The notes below the pieces were generated by a model. It did not search any database. It had not been told where the DNA came from and saw nothing but the letters and a program-made list of their open reading frames with translations. Of a stretch of DNA of 64,000 bases, positions 34,685 through 43,033 are shown in pieces. Position 1 is the stretch's first letter, and the number at the start of each line of letters is the position of its first letter. Made by a program: the position numbers and the translations under genes. The DNA comes from Chitinophagaceae bacterium. GTDB lineage: Bacteria > Bacteroidota > Bacteroidia > Chitinophagales > Chitinophagaceae. The DNA lies in the NCBI GenBank assembly GCA_016720775.1, contig JADKJX010000005.1, forward strand, positions 53,047-117,046, given 5' to 3'.

Positions 34685-36073
34685 CTAAACATCCGTAGCC
34701 TCGCCATACGCAACGGCTGTTGCTTCTTTCAGGCCTTCGCTCATGGTTGGATGGGGGTGTACGGCGTTGAGTATTTCATGGGCAGTGGTTTCCAGTTTGC
34801 GGGCAACTACTGCTTCGGCGATCATTTCGGTTACGTTCATGCCGATCATGTGGCAACCCAGGAATTCGCCATACTTGGCATCGTAAATAACTTTTACAAA
34901 ACCTTCGGTGGCGCCTGCTGCACTTGCCTTTCCGCTTGCCATAAATGGGAACTTGCCCACCTTCACTTCGTAGCCGGCATCTTTGGCTGCTTTTTCAGTA
35001 TAACCTACGCTGGCAATTTCGGGTGAGCAATAGGTACAGCCGGGGATATTGTTATAATCCATCGGTTGCGGAGTATGACCACTTAAATGTTCTGCTGCAT
35101 TAATACCTTCTTTGCTGGCCACGTGTGCCAATGCCTGTCCGGGTGTGCAATCGCCAATGGCATAAATGCCTTTTACATTGGTTTGGCCGTTTGCATCAAC
35201 AACAATCTTTCCTTTATCAGATTTAATTCCCAATGCTTCCAAACCTACATTTTCAATATTGGCAACAACACCCACGGCGCTTAATAAGATATCAGCTTCA
35301 AGCACCACTTCGCCGGTTTGTGTTTTTACTTTTGCTTTCACGCCCTCGCCGCTTGTATCCACGCTGGTCACTTCTGCATTGGTCATGATTGTCATGCCCT
35401 GTTTTTTAAATTGTTTTTCCAGTTCTTTGCTGATCTCTTCGTCTTCAACCGGTACCACCCTTGGCATAAATTCCACGATGGTGACTTTTGTGCCGATGCT
35501 GTTATAGAAATAGGCAAACTCAGAACCGATGGCACCGCTTCCGCAGATGATCATGCTCTTTGGTTGTGTGGGAAGGACCATTGCTTCCCGGTAACCGATT
35601 ATTTTTTTGCCATCGATCGGCATGCTGGGCAGTTGACGTGCCCGGCCGCCTGTGGCGATGATGATATTCTTTGCTTCCAGTATTTGTTTGCTGCCATCAG
35701 CGGCAGTTACTTCCAGTTTATTGGCGGCTATCAGTTTGCCATTTCCCATCACCACATCGATCTTATTCTTCTTCATCAAAAACTGGATGCCCTTGCTCAT
35801 TTTGTCGGCTACGCCGCGGCTGCGTTTGATCACGCTGTCGAAATCGGTACCAACATTATCGGCCTTTACGCCATAGTTGGCCGCATGTTTTGCATATTCA
35901 TATACCTGGGCACTTTTTAGTAATGCCTTGGTAGGTATACAGCCCCAGTTGAGGCAGATGCCGCCGAGGCTTTCTCTTTCCACGATTACCACTTTTTTAC
36001 CGAGCTGGCTGGCTCTTATTGCTGCAGGATAACCACCGGGGCCGCTTCCAAGTACTATTACGTCGTATGCCAT
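34685..36073 (-). CDS. lpdA: dihydrolipoyl dehydrogenase
   Basis: FAD protein that reoxidises dihydrolipoamide in 2-oxo acid dehydrogenase complexes and the glycine cleavage system. 462 residues: FAD site VLGSGPGGYPAAI, redox disulfide in GGICLNWGCIPTKAL (C-x4-C), NAD site ICGSGAIGSEFAYF, second FAD site GIYAIGDCTPG, and the C-terminal catalytic His-Glu in HPHPTMSEGLKEA. All catalytic residues are present. A TAAATTTG promoter-like word lies upstream on the minus strand at 36137-36144. Confidence 0.96.
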   Translation of the reverse strand: MAYDVIVLGSGPGGYPAAIRASQLGKKVVIVERESLGGICLNWGCIPTKALLKSAQVYEYAKHAANYGVKADNVGTDFDSVIKRSRGVADKMSKGIQFLMKKNKIDVVMGNGKLIAANKLEVTAADGSKQILEAKNIIIATGGRARQLPSMPIDGKKIIGYREAMVLPTQPKSMIICGSGAIGSEFAYFYNSIGTKVTIVEFMPRVVPVEDEEISKELEKQFKKQGMTIMTNAEVTSVDTSGEGVKAKVKTQTGEVVLEADILLSAVGVVANIENVGLEALGIKSDKGKIVVDANGQTNVKGIYAIGDCTPGQALAHVASKEGINAAEHLSGHTPQPMDYNNIPGCTYCSPEIASVGYTEKAAKDAGYEVKVGKFPFMASGKASAAGATEGFVKVIYDAKYGEFLGCHMIGMNVTEMIAEAVVARKLETTAHEILNAVHPHPTMSEGLKEATAVAYGEATDV

Positions 36074-36074
36074 G

Positions 36075-36108
36075 TTGAATTAAGAATTAAAAATTAAGAA
36101 TTAAAAAT
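36075..36108. repeat. AATTAAGAATTAAAAATT simple repeat upstream of lpdA
   Basis: Repeated GAATTAAAAATTAAG words, in opposite orientation to a related copy at 52697-52731, which supplies the stop codon of the gene ending there. Confidence 0.6.
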
Positions 36109-36136
36109 TGAGCCTGTTTTACCGGCAGGCAGGCTG

Positions 36137-36144
36137 CAAATTTA
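36137..36144 (-). promoter_or_regulatory. -7 promoter element of lpdA (TAaaTTTG)
   Basis: The minus strand reads TAAATTTG, exact consensus, 63 bases before the lpdA ATG; the simple repeat at 36075-36108 lies in the leader. Confidence 0.5.
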
Positions 36145-36195
36145 GACCGAAACAGGTGATTAGCCAAACGCTAATTTGAGGGGTAAAAACTCTTT

Positions 36196-36267
36196 TTGAA
36201 TCACATAGGACATAGGAAACATAGCTACGTGTTTTTTCTATGTGTACTATGTGTCTATGTGGTTCAA
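36196..36267. repeat. CACATAG-type palindromic intergenic repeat, copy 2
   Basis: Outer arms TTGAATCACATAG and CTATGTGGTTCAA. Inside, GGACATAGGAAACATAG faces CTATGTGTACTATGTGTC. Related to 4877-4951. Confidence 0.8.
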
Positions 36268-36331
36268 TGGTGGCTCAGTTGTTTTAACTTTTTATAGTGA
36301 GACAGTTCGGGATTTCTGGGTATTTTTAAGG

Positions 36332-36847
36332 ATGATTAAAAAATTCCTTTCCCTTTTTGTACTGATCGCTTTTGTTGCGGTTGCCAATGCTCAGACCATC
36401 TCTAAATGGAAGATAGAAGATGTGGTAAGGTCGTATACCAAAAACAACGATACGGTTTACGTGGTTAATTTCTGGGCTACTTTCTGTAAGCCCTGTATTG
36501 CCGAGATCCCTGATTTTATCCAGATCGTAAAGAAGTATGAGAAGCAGAAAGTGAAACTCGTATTGGTAAGTCTTGATCTTCCTTCTTACTACCCTGCGAA
36601 GATCGCTGCTTTTGCAAAAAAGAATAATTACAATACCAGGGTTGTGTGGCTGAATGAAACCAATGCCGATCATTTTTGCCCGGTGATCGATAAGAAATGG
36701 AGTGGTTCTATTCCGTCAACCATTGTAGTTAATAACAAAACCGGTTACCGGAAATTTACAGAAGGGGAGATGGGTGCTGCAGATTTTGAGGCAATGGTTA
36801 AGGAAGGGATTGGAGGAAATGTTTTCATAAATATGTTGCACCGATGA
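36332..36847 (+). CDS. exported TlpA/thioredoxin-like protein
   Basis: 171 residues from ATG 36332, chosen because it starts a signal peptide (MIKKFLSLFVLIAFVAVANAQ); the open frame further upstream runs through the CACATAG repeat. The thioredoxin fold shows VYVVNFWATFCKPCIAEIPDF with active-site Cys-Lys-Pro-Cys, VSLDLPSYY and WSGSIPSTIVVNNKTGY with the cis-Pro. Probably a periplasmic disulfide reductase or isomerase. Its stop overlaps the ATG of the broken gene downstream (ATGA at 36844-36847). Confidence 0.88.
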   Translation: MIKKFLSLFVLIAFVAVANAQTISKWKIEDVVRSYTKNNDTVYVVNFWATFCKPCIAEIPDFIQIVKKYEKQKVKLVLVSLDLPSYYPAKIAAFAKKNNYNTRVVWLNETNADHFCPVIDKKWSGSIPSTIVVNNKTGYRKFTEGEMGAADFEAMVKEGIGGNVFINMLHR

Positions 36848-37254
36848 ATGATGCTGAAGTGGATCCAGAAGGGACCCAATAGGATCAACTGAAATTAAAA
36901 AAGGAAACTGTAACTTTTAAATCAAATGACAGTTCTGTTTATTCAATCATAGGGTGGTAATGTAAGTGTGGTTGCCCGGATCAATGATATTAAAGTGGTG
37001 ATCATTGAAAAGGATAATCTTTTTATACTTATTCTAACCTTCGGTCAACTACATTAAAAAAAGGAGATGAAATAAAACAGGATCAATTAATTGGCTATGC
37101 TGCTTTTGACCTGGATCGCTATAAACCGTCATTGGATCTTTACATTTCTAACTCAGAAAAAAACATCCTTCTTACAAAAGAAGATTTTATTCCTCGGAAA
37201 GATAAAAGACAACTGGATCATTCCATTGAACCCCGGTTGCAGGAGCCTCAATAA
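36844..37254 (+). pseudogene. broken small gene, M23-peptidase-like domain
   Basis: No single frame is open, but by changing frame at about 36872, 36907, 36953 and 37022 one reads MNDAEVDPE, DPIGSTEIKKG, TVTFKSNDSSVYSIIG, GNVSVVARINDIKVVIIEKDN, YTYSNLRSTTLKKGDEIK and QDQLIGYAAFDLDRYKPSL, ending at TAA 37254. The TLKKGDEIKQDQLIG segment is like the beta-strand hairpin of M23/LytM domains (VKKGDxVxxGQxIG). The His-x-His at the end of that domain is replaced by LDLY, so it would not be an active peptidase. Translation is coupled to the thioredoxin-like gene by ATGA. The four indels may be errors or true decay. Confidence 0.5.
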
Positions 37255-37349
37255 AAAAGCCCGGTCTTTCAAACCAGGCGATATTTTATAAAAGAGATTT
37301 GATTTCTCAGAGACCTAACCTCAAACCTCAAACCACAAACTTCAAACTC

Positions 37350-37955
37350 CTAACTCTTCCTCTTTATCGTACATCCCACACTGCGGCTTTCTTTTACAGA
37401 AATGTCTTTGCCTGCAGTTAATTCGTCAATAGCCTCATGCAGGTGATTGCGCTTAACAGCTGAAACATCGGATGGACTGTCGTCGATGGCGCCATGGTAA
37501 ACCAGTTTCAGGTTCTTGTCAAATAAATAACACTCGGGCGTGCGGTTGGCGCCAAAGGCATCCGCAACCTGGTGGTCCTTATCAACGGCATAACTCCATT
37601 TGTATCCCTGGCCCTTGGCATATTCTTTCATGGCGTCAAAACTATCGTCATCGCTGCGTTGGGCTTCATTGCTGTTGAGCAGGATAACGCCCACTTTCAT
37701 TTTCAATGCATATTGACTGATGGCAAGAGTGCGTTCCTGGTTCTTGATAACATAAGGACAGGTATTGCAACTGAACATTACCAGCACGCCGTTCTCTTTG
37801 GCAGCATCTTTTATACTCACTTCTTTGCCGGAAATGTCTTTCATCTTAAGATCGGCCTTTGGCATGGCACTGCCGATCGGTAACGGATCACCCACGGTAA
37901 AGGCAAGTGTGGCGATGGAAGCAATGGCGGCAAATGCAACTAATACTTTTTTCAT
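37350..37955 (-). CDS. exported thioredoxin-fold (AhpC/TSA-type) protein
   Basis: 201 residues with signal peptide MKKVLVAFAAIASIATLAFTVG. Core: LPIGSAMPKADLKMKDISGKEVSI, then VLVMFSCNTCPYVIKNQ with Cys-Asn-Thr-Cys at the active site, SNEAQRSDDDSFDAMKEYA and NRTPECYLFDKNLKLVYHGAIDD. This pattern belongs to the redoxin family found in many Bacteroidota, with a role as a periplasmic thiol oxidoreductase likely. A second, different thioredoxin-like gene is about 500 bp upstream in the opposite orientation. Confidence 0.9.
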   Translation of the reverse strand: MKKVLVAFAAIASIATLAFTVGDPLPIGSAMPKADLKMKDISGKEVSIKDAAKENGVLVMFSCNTCPYVIKNQERTLAISQYALKMKVGVILLNSNEAQRSDDDSFDAMKEYAKGQGYKWSYAVDKDHQVADAFGANRTPECYLFDKNLKLVYHGAIDDSPSDVSAVKRNHLHEAIDELTAGKDISVKESRSVGCTIKRKS

Positions 37956-38040
37956 GATGATCTATTTTTCTAAAGTTAAGTAATTGCCTGCTGCCGGTAA
38001 AACCACTCATGTAGTTTTTTCTTTGGCAGCAAGTTCTTTT

Positions 38041-38611
38041 TCATGCGCATCCCTTTTTTTCGGCAATGGCCCGCAGTGATTTGATGCTTACGTTCAACTC
38101 AAAACCGACCAGCAGCACCAATGAATTGATGAAGATAAGCGCCATCAGAACGATGACGGTGCCGATGGAACCATACAGCGCATTGTACCGGCCAAAGTTG
38201 TTTACAAATTCCGAAAAGGCCAGTGTGGCCATTATGCACAGGAAAGTGGCCAGTATGCTGCCGGGTGAAACCAGTCTCCATTTTTTGTGAACAGCAGGGG
38301 CATACCTGTAAATAAAGGCGATGGAATAAAAAACAAGGGCAATGATGAATATCCAACGTACATAGGCAATGAAGTCTCTCCAGAAAGGGCTCCTGAGTCC
38401 GAGCCATTTTAAAAAAGCGCCCTGTGTTATCAGTAGTATCAAACAACCGAGCACCAGCCCAAAGATGAGCGTAGTGAGGCGGATAGTAAAAAAAACGCCC
38501 CACATCATACAAGGGCACCCCTTCAAAACCGGGCAGGTACCAGTGTTTGCTTTTACGAAGGATAAAAGCAACCGGGAAACTGGTGATGATTATGCGTTCA
38601 ATTCTGGTCAA
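38041..38611 (-). pseudogene. YihY/BrkB-family membrane protein with internal deletion and frameshift
   Basis: The N-terminal 40 residues (MTRIERIIITSFPVAFILRK ... SKHWYLPGFEGVPLYDVGRFF) match the start of Bacteroidota YihY proteins. The sequence then passes, through an A8/T8 run at 38488-38495 and a frame change, directly to the C-terminal half: IRLTTLIFGLVLGCLILL, FWRDFIAYVRWIFIIALV, YAPAVHKKWRLVSPGSI and YGSIGTVIVLMALIFINS. The usual middle part of about 100 residues, with the first membrane helices, is missing. About 190 residues remain where the family has about 300. Either a real deletion at a homopolymer or an assembly collapse. The native protein is a multi-pass inner-membrane protein of unsettled function. 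Confidence 0.75.
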
Positions 38612-38660
38612 GGCCGGTCGTTAATTGATTATACCAAAGCTACAACATAGCCGGTAAGAT

Positions 38661-39674
38661 CTACCGTATGTTCACACTATCCAAAAAGTGCTGGTAGTTC
38701 TTTGCGTTAAGCTGATGTTCGGTATAGGATTCTGAAAAATTTGATAAGCCCGACCAATCGGGTCTTGCCACAAAATAGATATAATTGGTTGCCGGCGCAT
38801 TCAATACGGCATCAATTGTCTTAGATGAAGGCGTGCAGATGGGGCCTGGCGGCAGGCCTGAATTCTGGTAGGTATTGAATGGGGATTCAAATGCGATGTG
38901 TTTTTCCCTGATGCGTTTCAGTTCAAAATTCTTCATGGCGAATTTTACAGTAGGGTCTGCCTGCAGTTTCATTCCTTTTTCCATGCGGTTCAGGTATACG
39001 CTGGCGATCTTACCTTTGTCTTCCTGTTTATTGGTTTCTTCTTCTACAATACTTGCCATGGTATAAACCTGTTCGATACTAAGGTTAAGTGCTTTTGCTT
39101 TTGTAAGCCTTTCTTCGTTCCAGAATTTTTCTTTTTCTTTCTCCAGCTTGCTGAGTATTTTTTCAGGAGCCGTATTCCATAAGAAAGTATACGTATTGGG
39201 AATAATAGCAGTCATCATCGTATTGCTGTCGAGATGCCAGTCCTTCAACATGGCTGGGCTATTGATCGCTTTGGCAAAACCAGCGGAGTCTGATTCAAAA
39301 TTTGCAGCCAGTTTTTGTGCAAGGTCTTCTTTGGTTCTTAGTTTGGTGATGACGAGATTAACCGGTGCCTGGTTCCCGGAACGCAACATGCGTACCAGGT
39401 TGAATAAACTCATCCCGCCTTTGATCTGGTAACGGCCGGCTTTTACGGACCTGTTGTATTTGACCTGTTTGGAAATAAGATCGAAGAAAAAAACATTGCT
39501 GATGATCTTCTTTTCAGTCAATGAAGTTTTCACGTCTTCATAAACAGAACCCGTTCGGATGTAAAAATATTTTCCTTCCGGCGCAGATACGGTAGGGCCA
39601 AAGACCTGCCAGGCTAAAAAACCGGCTGCTGCCAATAAAATAAAAAGGGTACCCAGAATGATCTTCTTTCTCAT
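38661..39674 (-). CDS. mltG: endolytic murein transglycosylase MltG
   Basis: Cleaves nascent glycan strands in the inner-membrane face of the periplasm and sets their length. 337 residues from ATG 39674: an N-terminal anchor (MRKKIILGTLFILLAAAGFLAW), a LysM-like domain (40-110, LFNLVRMLRSGNQAPV) and the YceG catalytic domain. The catalytic Glu is in ASIVEEETNKQEDKGKIASVYLNRM. The end includes LQADPTVKFA, NTYQNSGLPPGPICTPS and YFVARPD. The open frame extends 18 bases upstream to a TTG, but the ATG is preferred. Confidence 0.95.
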   Translation of the reverse strand: MRKKIILGTLFILLAAAGFLAWQVFGPTVSAPEGKYFYIRTGSVYEDVKTSLTEKKIISNVFFFDLISKQVKYNRSVKAGRYQIKGGMSLFNLVRMLRSGNQAPVNLVITKLRTKEDLAQKLAANFESDSAGFAKAINSPAMLKDWHLDSNTMMTAIIPNTYTFLWNTAPEKILSKLEKEKEKFWNEERLTKAKALNLSIEQVYTMASIVEEETNKQEDKGKIASVYLNRMEKGMKLQADPTVKFAMKNFELKRIREKHIAFESPFNTYQNSGLPPGPICTPSSKTIDAVLNAPATNYIYFVARPDWSGLSNFSESYTEHQLNAKNYQHFLDSVNIR

Positions 39675-39703
39675 CTTACTTAAGTTGAACAAAGTAAATT
39701 AAA

Positions 39704-39730
39704 AAACCCCGCCGGTTGACGACGGGGTTT
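39704..39730 (-). terminator. intrinsic terminator of the secG operon
   Basis: 8-bp stem AAACCCCG/CGGGGTTT with an 11-base loop and a T-rich tail on the minus strand, 18 bases after the secG stop. Confidence 0.8.
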
Positions 39731-39748
39731 AAAAATCTTTGTAAAATA

Positions 39749-40099
39749 TTATTTAGCTACGCTGTCGGCAGGTTTTGTAGTGGGGGTAGTGGCATTAGCC
39801 GGTGCTGCGTTTGCAGGAGTTTTGGTAGAAACACCTTCGATCATCTGCTTCACTTCTGTATTAGTGCCGGTGCCTTTTGGAATAAATGCAGGCGAAGTGA
39901 TGCAAAGAATGGCCACAATGGCTGCAAATAACCAGGTGCCTTTTTCAAGTACGTCGGTGGTTTGTTTTACCCCCATGATCTGGTTTCCAAATCCGCCAAA
40001 GCTGGAAGACAAGCCACCGCCTTTCGGGTTCTGTATCAATACAATAAGGCCAAGGATTATCGAGGCAATGATTACTAAAATTCCAAATAATACTAACAT
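39749..40099 (-). CDS. secG: preprotein translocase subunit SecG
   Basis: Small accessory subunit of the SecYEG channel. 116 residues: first membrane helix LFGILVIIASIILGLIVLIQNPKGGGL, the conserved SSSFGGFGNQIMGVKQTTDVLEKGTW segment, second helix FAAIVAILCITSPAF and a Thr/Ala/Pro-rich tail of about 30 residues. Last gene of a minus-strand unit with the repeat protein, lptE and the sigma-54 activator. Confidence 0.95.
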   Translation of the reverse strand: MLVLFGILVIIASIILGLIVLIQNPKGGGLSSSFGGFGNQIMGVKQTTDVLEKGTWLFAAIVAILCITSPAFIPKGTGTNTEVKQMIEGVSTKTPANAAPANATTPTTKPADSVAK

Positions 40100-40100
40100 A

Positions 40101-41231
40101 TTATGCTCCTTTTAAATTGTCTATTTTGGCTGCAAAGTAAGCGCTTTTAGCAGGATTGAGCAAACTTAATTTTTGGTACACTGCGGCTGCCTTGCCCAAC
40201 TTGCCCTGCCTGGCAAACACTTCGGCCATTGCTTCGGTGATTACTTCATTTTCCAGGTTGCTCAATTCGGCCATTGCTTCCACCGATTTATCGGCCTGAA
40301 CAGTTTCTTCTGCCGGACTCACCGTATGAACCTTCTTCATCGTCTTAAGCCATTCGGTAAAACTTTTCAGTTGCTTGCCTAATTTGTCGCCGGTTTGTAT
40401 TTCTTCACTCAGTTTGATCCCCTGCGATGCAAAATAATCAACCATGTGCATGGGTTCAAAAAGCGGGAGTTCGCCGGTTGTATCTTTTTCTTCGGCCAGT
40501 TTTAATTCGATCTTCATAGGTTCGATCTCGGTGTCATCACTTATTCCCGGTTCACGGATGGGTTCATTAACCTGTGACTTTTCTTCTATGGGCACAAGAT
40601 CGGGTTCAATTCTTACTGCTGGTTCAACAATGAGTTCATCGACCGGCAATTCTTCCATTATTGGTTCATTGGCAGGTTCATCAACCTGTAACTTTTCTTC
40701 TATGGTTATCAGATCGGGTTCAGTTCTTACTTCAGGTTCAATATGATGTTCAATGACCGGTAGTTCTTCCTTTATTGGTTCACTTATGATGGGTTCATCA
40801 ACAACCTGTAACTTTTCTTCTATGAATGCCGGATCGGGTTCTGTTTCAACTTCAGATTCAATATGCTGTTCAATGACTGGCAGTTCTTCCGCTATCGCTT
40901 CGGGTTCTTCAATCGCTGCTGGTTCATTCATGATCTCAGTGACCGGTGATTCGTGAACGGGTTCGGCATATTTTTTTTCCGGTACCGGGATGCCTGGCTT
41001 TGTTTGCTGCAATTGAAAATTCAACCAAAGCGGGTTATTAAAGAAGATATTTGTTATGGCTGCCTGCCTGTTAAATGCATCGGAGCTTTCCGGCGTTTGT
41101 TGCAACAGGTAAAACTGTGCCGGGGAAAAATAGGGGTGGGCAGCCGTGATCTCTTCCAGGAAATTTTTATTTGCCGGGTCGTCTATATTCCGTTTGAATA
41201 GCGATTCAAATAATGCCTGGTTCTGCTGCAT
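40101..41231 (-). CDS. acidic repeat protein with TPR-like end, unknown function
   Basis: 376 residues from ATG 41231 (MQQNQALFESLFKRN); an upstream ATG at 41285 would overlap lptE and is less likely. Residues 1-75 look alpha-helical (ITAAHPYFSPAQFYLLQQ). Residues about 105-235 are acidic, Glu/Pro/Val-rich and contain three imperfect repeats of about 39 residues, each with ELPV ... EPDL ... IEEKLQVDEP. The last 45 residues form a helical hairpin (ITEAMAEVFARQGKLGKAAAVYQKLSLLNPAKSAYFAAKI), one TPR-like unit. One base separates it from secG. Possibly a scaffold; no enzyme motif. Confidence 0.75.
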   Translation of the reverse strand: MQQNQALFESLFKRNIDDPANKNFLEEITAAHPYFSPAQFYLLQQTPESSDAFNRQAAITNIFFNNPLWLNFQLQQTKPGIPVPEKKYAEPVHESPVTEIMNEPAAIEEPEAIAEELPVIEQHIESEVETEPDPAFIEEKLQVVDEPIISEPIKEELPVIEHHIEPEVRTEPDLITIEEKLQVDEPANEPIMEELPVDELIVEPAVRIEPDLVPIEEKSQVNEPIREPGISDDTEIEPMKIELKLAEEKDTTGELPLFEPMHMVDYFASQGIKLSEEIQTGDKLGKQLKSFTEWLKTMKKVHTVSPAEETVQADKSVEAMAELSNLENEVITEAMAEVFARQGKLGKAAAVYQKLSLLNPAKSAYFAAKIDNLKGA

Positions 41232-41250
41232 AGTAATGGCCGGTTTGTGT

Positions 41251-41781
41251 TTACCAGTTGGAAAATATTTTATTAAAAATGGCATCTGTCAGGTTCTTCA
41301 CGATCTCTTCATTCTTCTGTGTTTCCACCTGTGAGAGGCTTAGATTGGCATTAAAGTCAACACTGTATGTTACATCGCCTTCAAAATTCTTTTTTTCATC
41401 AAGGGTATTCTTAAAGATGACATGAAAATTTGTGGTAAGGCGGTTGAGGCTGGTGTTGGAGCCCGTGATGCCTGTTGACGTAACCTGGTAAGCCGAAACA
41501 TACCCGCTGATGTCGTAATGGGCATCGTCGTCGTTTGTCTGGCGAAGCCTTGTGGTACTGATTATTTTTTGTTTTAATTTTTCCGTAAGCTGCGGGCTCA
41601 ACTGCGGATTTTTATATTCGGCCCTGTTCTCAAAATAATTCACCCGGAAGGTTTTTACTTCCTGTGGAATTTCGGAGGCGTCCCTGAAACCATATTTGCA
41701 GGTAGCAAAACTAAATACAGCAATCAGCAATAAGCCAATTGCTAATCGCCAACTGCCAACTGCTTTATTCTTCAATATCAT
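41251..41781 (-). CDS. lptE: LPS-assembly lipoprotein LptE-like
   Basis: LptE plugs LptD during transport of lipopolysaccharide to the outer leaflet. 176 residues: a lipoprotein-type signal ending FSFATC, then the family start KYGFRDASEIPQEVKTFRVNYFENRA and the VTSTGITGSNTSLNRLTTNFHVIFKNTLDEKKNFEGDVTYS core. The first 15 residues (ILKNKAVGSWRLAIGLLL) are encoded by GGCAGTTGGCGATTAGCAATTGG-like repeat words (41731-41764), which also overlap the end of the sigma-54 gene. The start overlaps that gene by 17 bases. Confidence 0.85.
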   Translation of the reverse strand: MILKNKAVGSWRLAIGLLLIAVFSFATCKYGFRDASEIPQEVKTFRVNYFENRAEYKNPQLSPQLTEKLKQKIISTTRLRQTNDDDAHYDISGYVSAYQVTSTGITGSNTSLNRLTTNFHVIFKNTLDEKKNFEGDVTYSVDFNANLSLSQVETQKNEEIVKNLTDAIFNKIFSNW

Positions 41782-42988
41782 ACTCTTTTAATTTTCTGTA
41801 CAAGGTACGTTCGCTGATGCCCAGGTCGAGTGATGCATCTTTTCGTTTTCCCTTATGTTTCTTCAATGCTTTTATGATGAGCTCTTTTTCTTTGTCCATG
41901 ATGCTCAGCGATTCTTCCACGTCTTCATGGTGATCGATCGCTTCGCCGTTGTGCGGAAGAAAGACCGGTTTTGCAGGAGACAGGTTTGCTGTATTGTTAT
42001 GTACTTCAGCAAATGACTGGTCGTTGAATACGGGCGCATGTTGTGCAATGTTGGGGTTCTGCAACAGGTCGAAGAACATTTTCTTCAGTTCGTTCACATC
42101 CTTCTTCATGTCGAAGAACAGTTTGTACAGGATCTCCCTTTCGTTTGCAAATTCATTCTGGCCGGTGGAGCCACTGCCGCTGGCCAATACGGGCAGACGG
42201 GAATAATTATGTTCTGGTAAAAAACCTTTCATGGTGATTGCATCAATACTTTTATCCCTGCTCAGTACCGATATCTGCTCTGCAATATTCTTCAATTCCC
42301 TTATATTGCCTGGCCAGGTATAGTTAATTAACACATCTTTCGCCCCTTCATCCAGTTGCACCGGGATGGCTTTGTACTTGTCTGAAAAATCATTTACAAA
42401 TTTGCGGAACAACAGAATGATGTCTTCTTTTCGCTCTCTCAGTGCAGGTACTTTTATGGGCACCGTATTTAAGCGATAGTACAGGTCTTCCCTGAACTTG
42501 TGTATCTGTGTTGATTCAATAAGTTCCTTGTTGGTAGCAGCGATCACCCGTACATCAGTCTTCTGTACTTTACTGCTTCCCACACGAATGTATTCACCGG
42601 CTTCCAGCACACGCAGTAAACGTGCCTGTGTACCCATGGGCAGTTCACCGATCTCATCTAAAAAAATGGTGCCGCCATTCACGGTTTCAAAATAACCTTT
42701 GCGGCTGTCAACTGCTCCGGTGAATGAGCCTTTCTCATGTCCGAATAATTCCGAATCAATCGTTCCTTCCGGTATTGCACCGCAGTTAACTGCAATGAAC
42801 GGGTTATGTTTTCTTGCGCTCAATGAATGAATGATCTGTGAGAATACTTCTTTACCCACGCCGCTTTCTCCGGTAATAAGAACGCTCAGGTCGGTGGCAG
42901 CAACCTGCACAGCAATATTGAGTGCATGGTTAAGCCCCGGCGAATTGCCGATGATGCCAAAACGATTTTTTATTGATTGTAATTCCAT
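41765..42988 (-). CDS. sigma-54-dependent transcriptional activator
   Basis: 407 residues without an N-terminal receiver domain. The AAA+ core starts almost at once (FGIIGNSPGLNHAL). Walker A is GESGVGKE at 40-47. The sigma-54 contact loop reads GSFTGA at 87-92 instead of the common GAFTGA. Walker B is GGTIFLDEIGELP and the sensor regions include RVIAATNKEL and NIRELKN. The C-terminal domain ends with a Fis-type helix-turn-helix (KRKDASLDLGISERTLYRKLKEYDIEE). First gene of the lptE-repeat protein-secG unit. The signal it senses is unknown. Confidence 0.9.
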   Translation of the reverse strand: MELQSIKNRFGIIGNSPGLNHALNIAVQVAATDLSVLITGESGVGKEVFSQIIHSLSARKHNPFIAVNCGAIPEGTIDSELFGHEKGSFTGAVDSRKGYFETVNGGTIFLDEIGELPMGTQARLLRVLEAGEYIRVGSSKVQKTDVRVIAATNKELIESTQIHKFREDLYYRLNTVPIKVPALRERKEDIILLFRKFVNDFSDKYKAIPVQLDEGAKDVLINYTWPGNIRELKNIAEQISVLSRDKSIDAITMKGFLPEHNYSRLPVLASGSGSTGQNEFANEREILYKLFFDMKKDVNELKKMFFDLLQNPNIAQHAPVFNDQSFAEVHNNTANLSPAKPVFLPHNGEAIDHHEDVEESLSIMDKEKELIIKALKKHKGKRKDASLDLGISERTLYRKLKEYDIEE

Positions 42989-43033
42989 TTTTATTTTACC
43001 ACAAAGACGCTAAGGCGCAAAGTGTTTTTTTAG

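Noticed and set aside
36242..36331. Extended N-terminus of the TlpA-like protein
   Set aside because: The extra 30 codons run through the CACATAG repeat and would bury the signal peptide.
40444..40956. Ser/Gly-rich reading frames on the plus strand
   Set aside because: They are the antisense of the Glu/Pro-rich repeats of the gene at 40101-41231.
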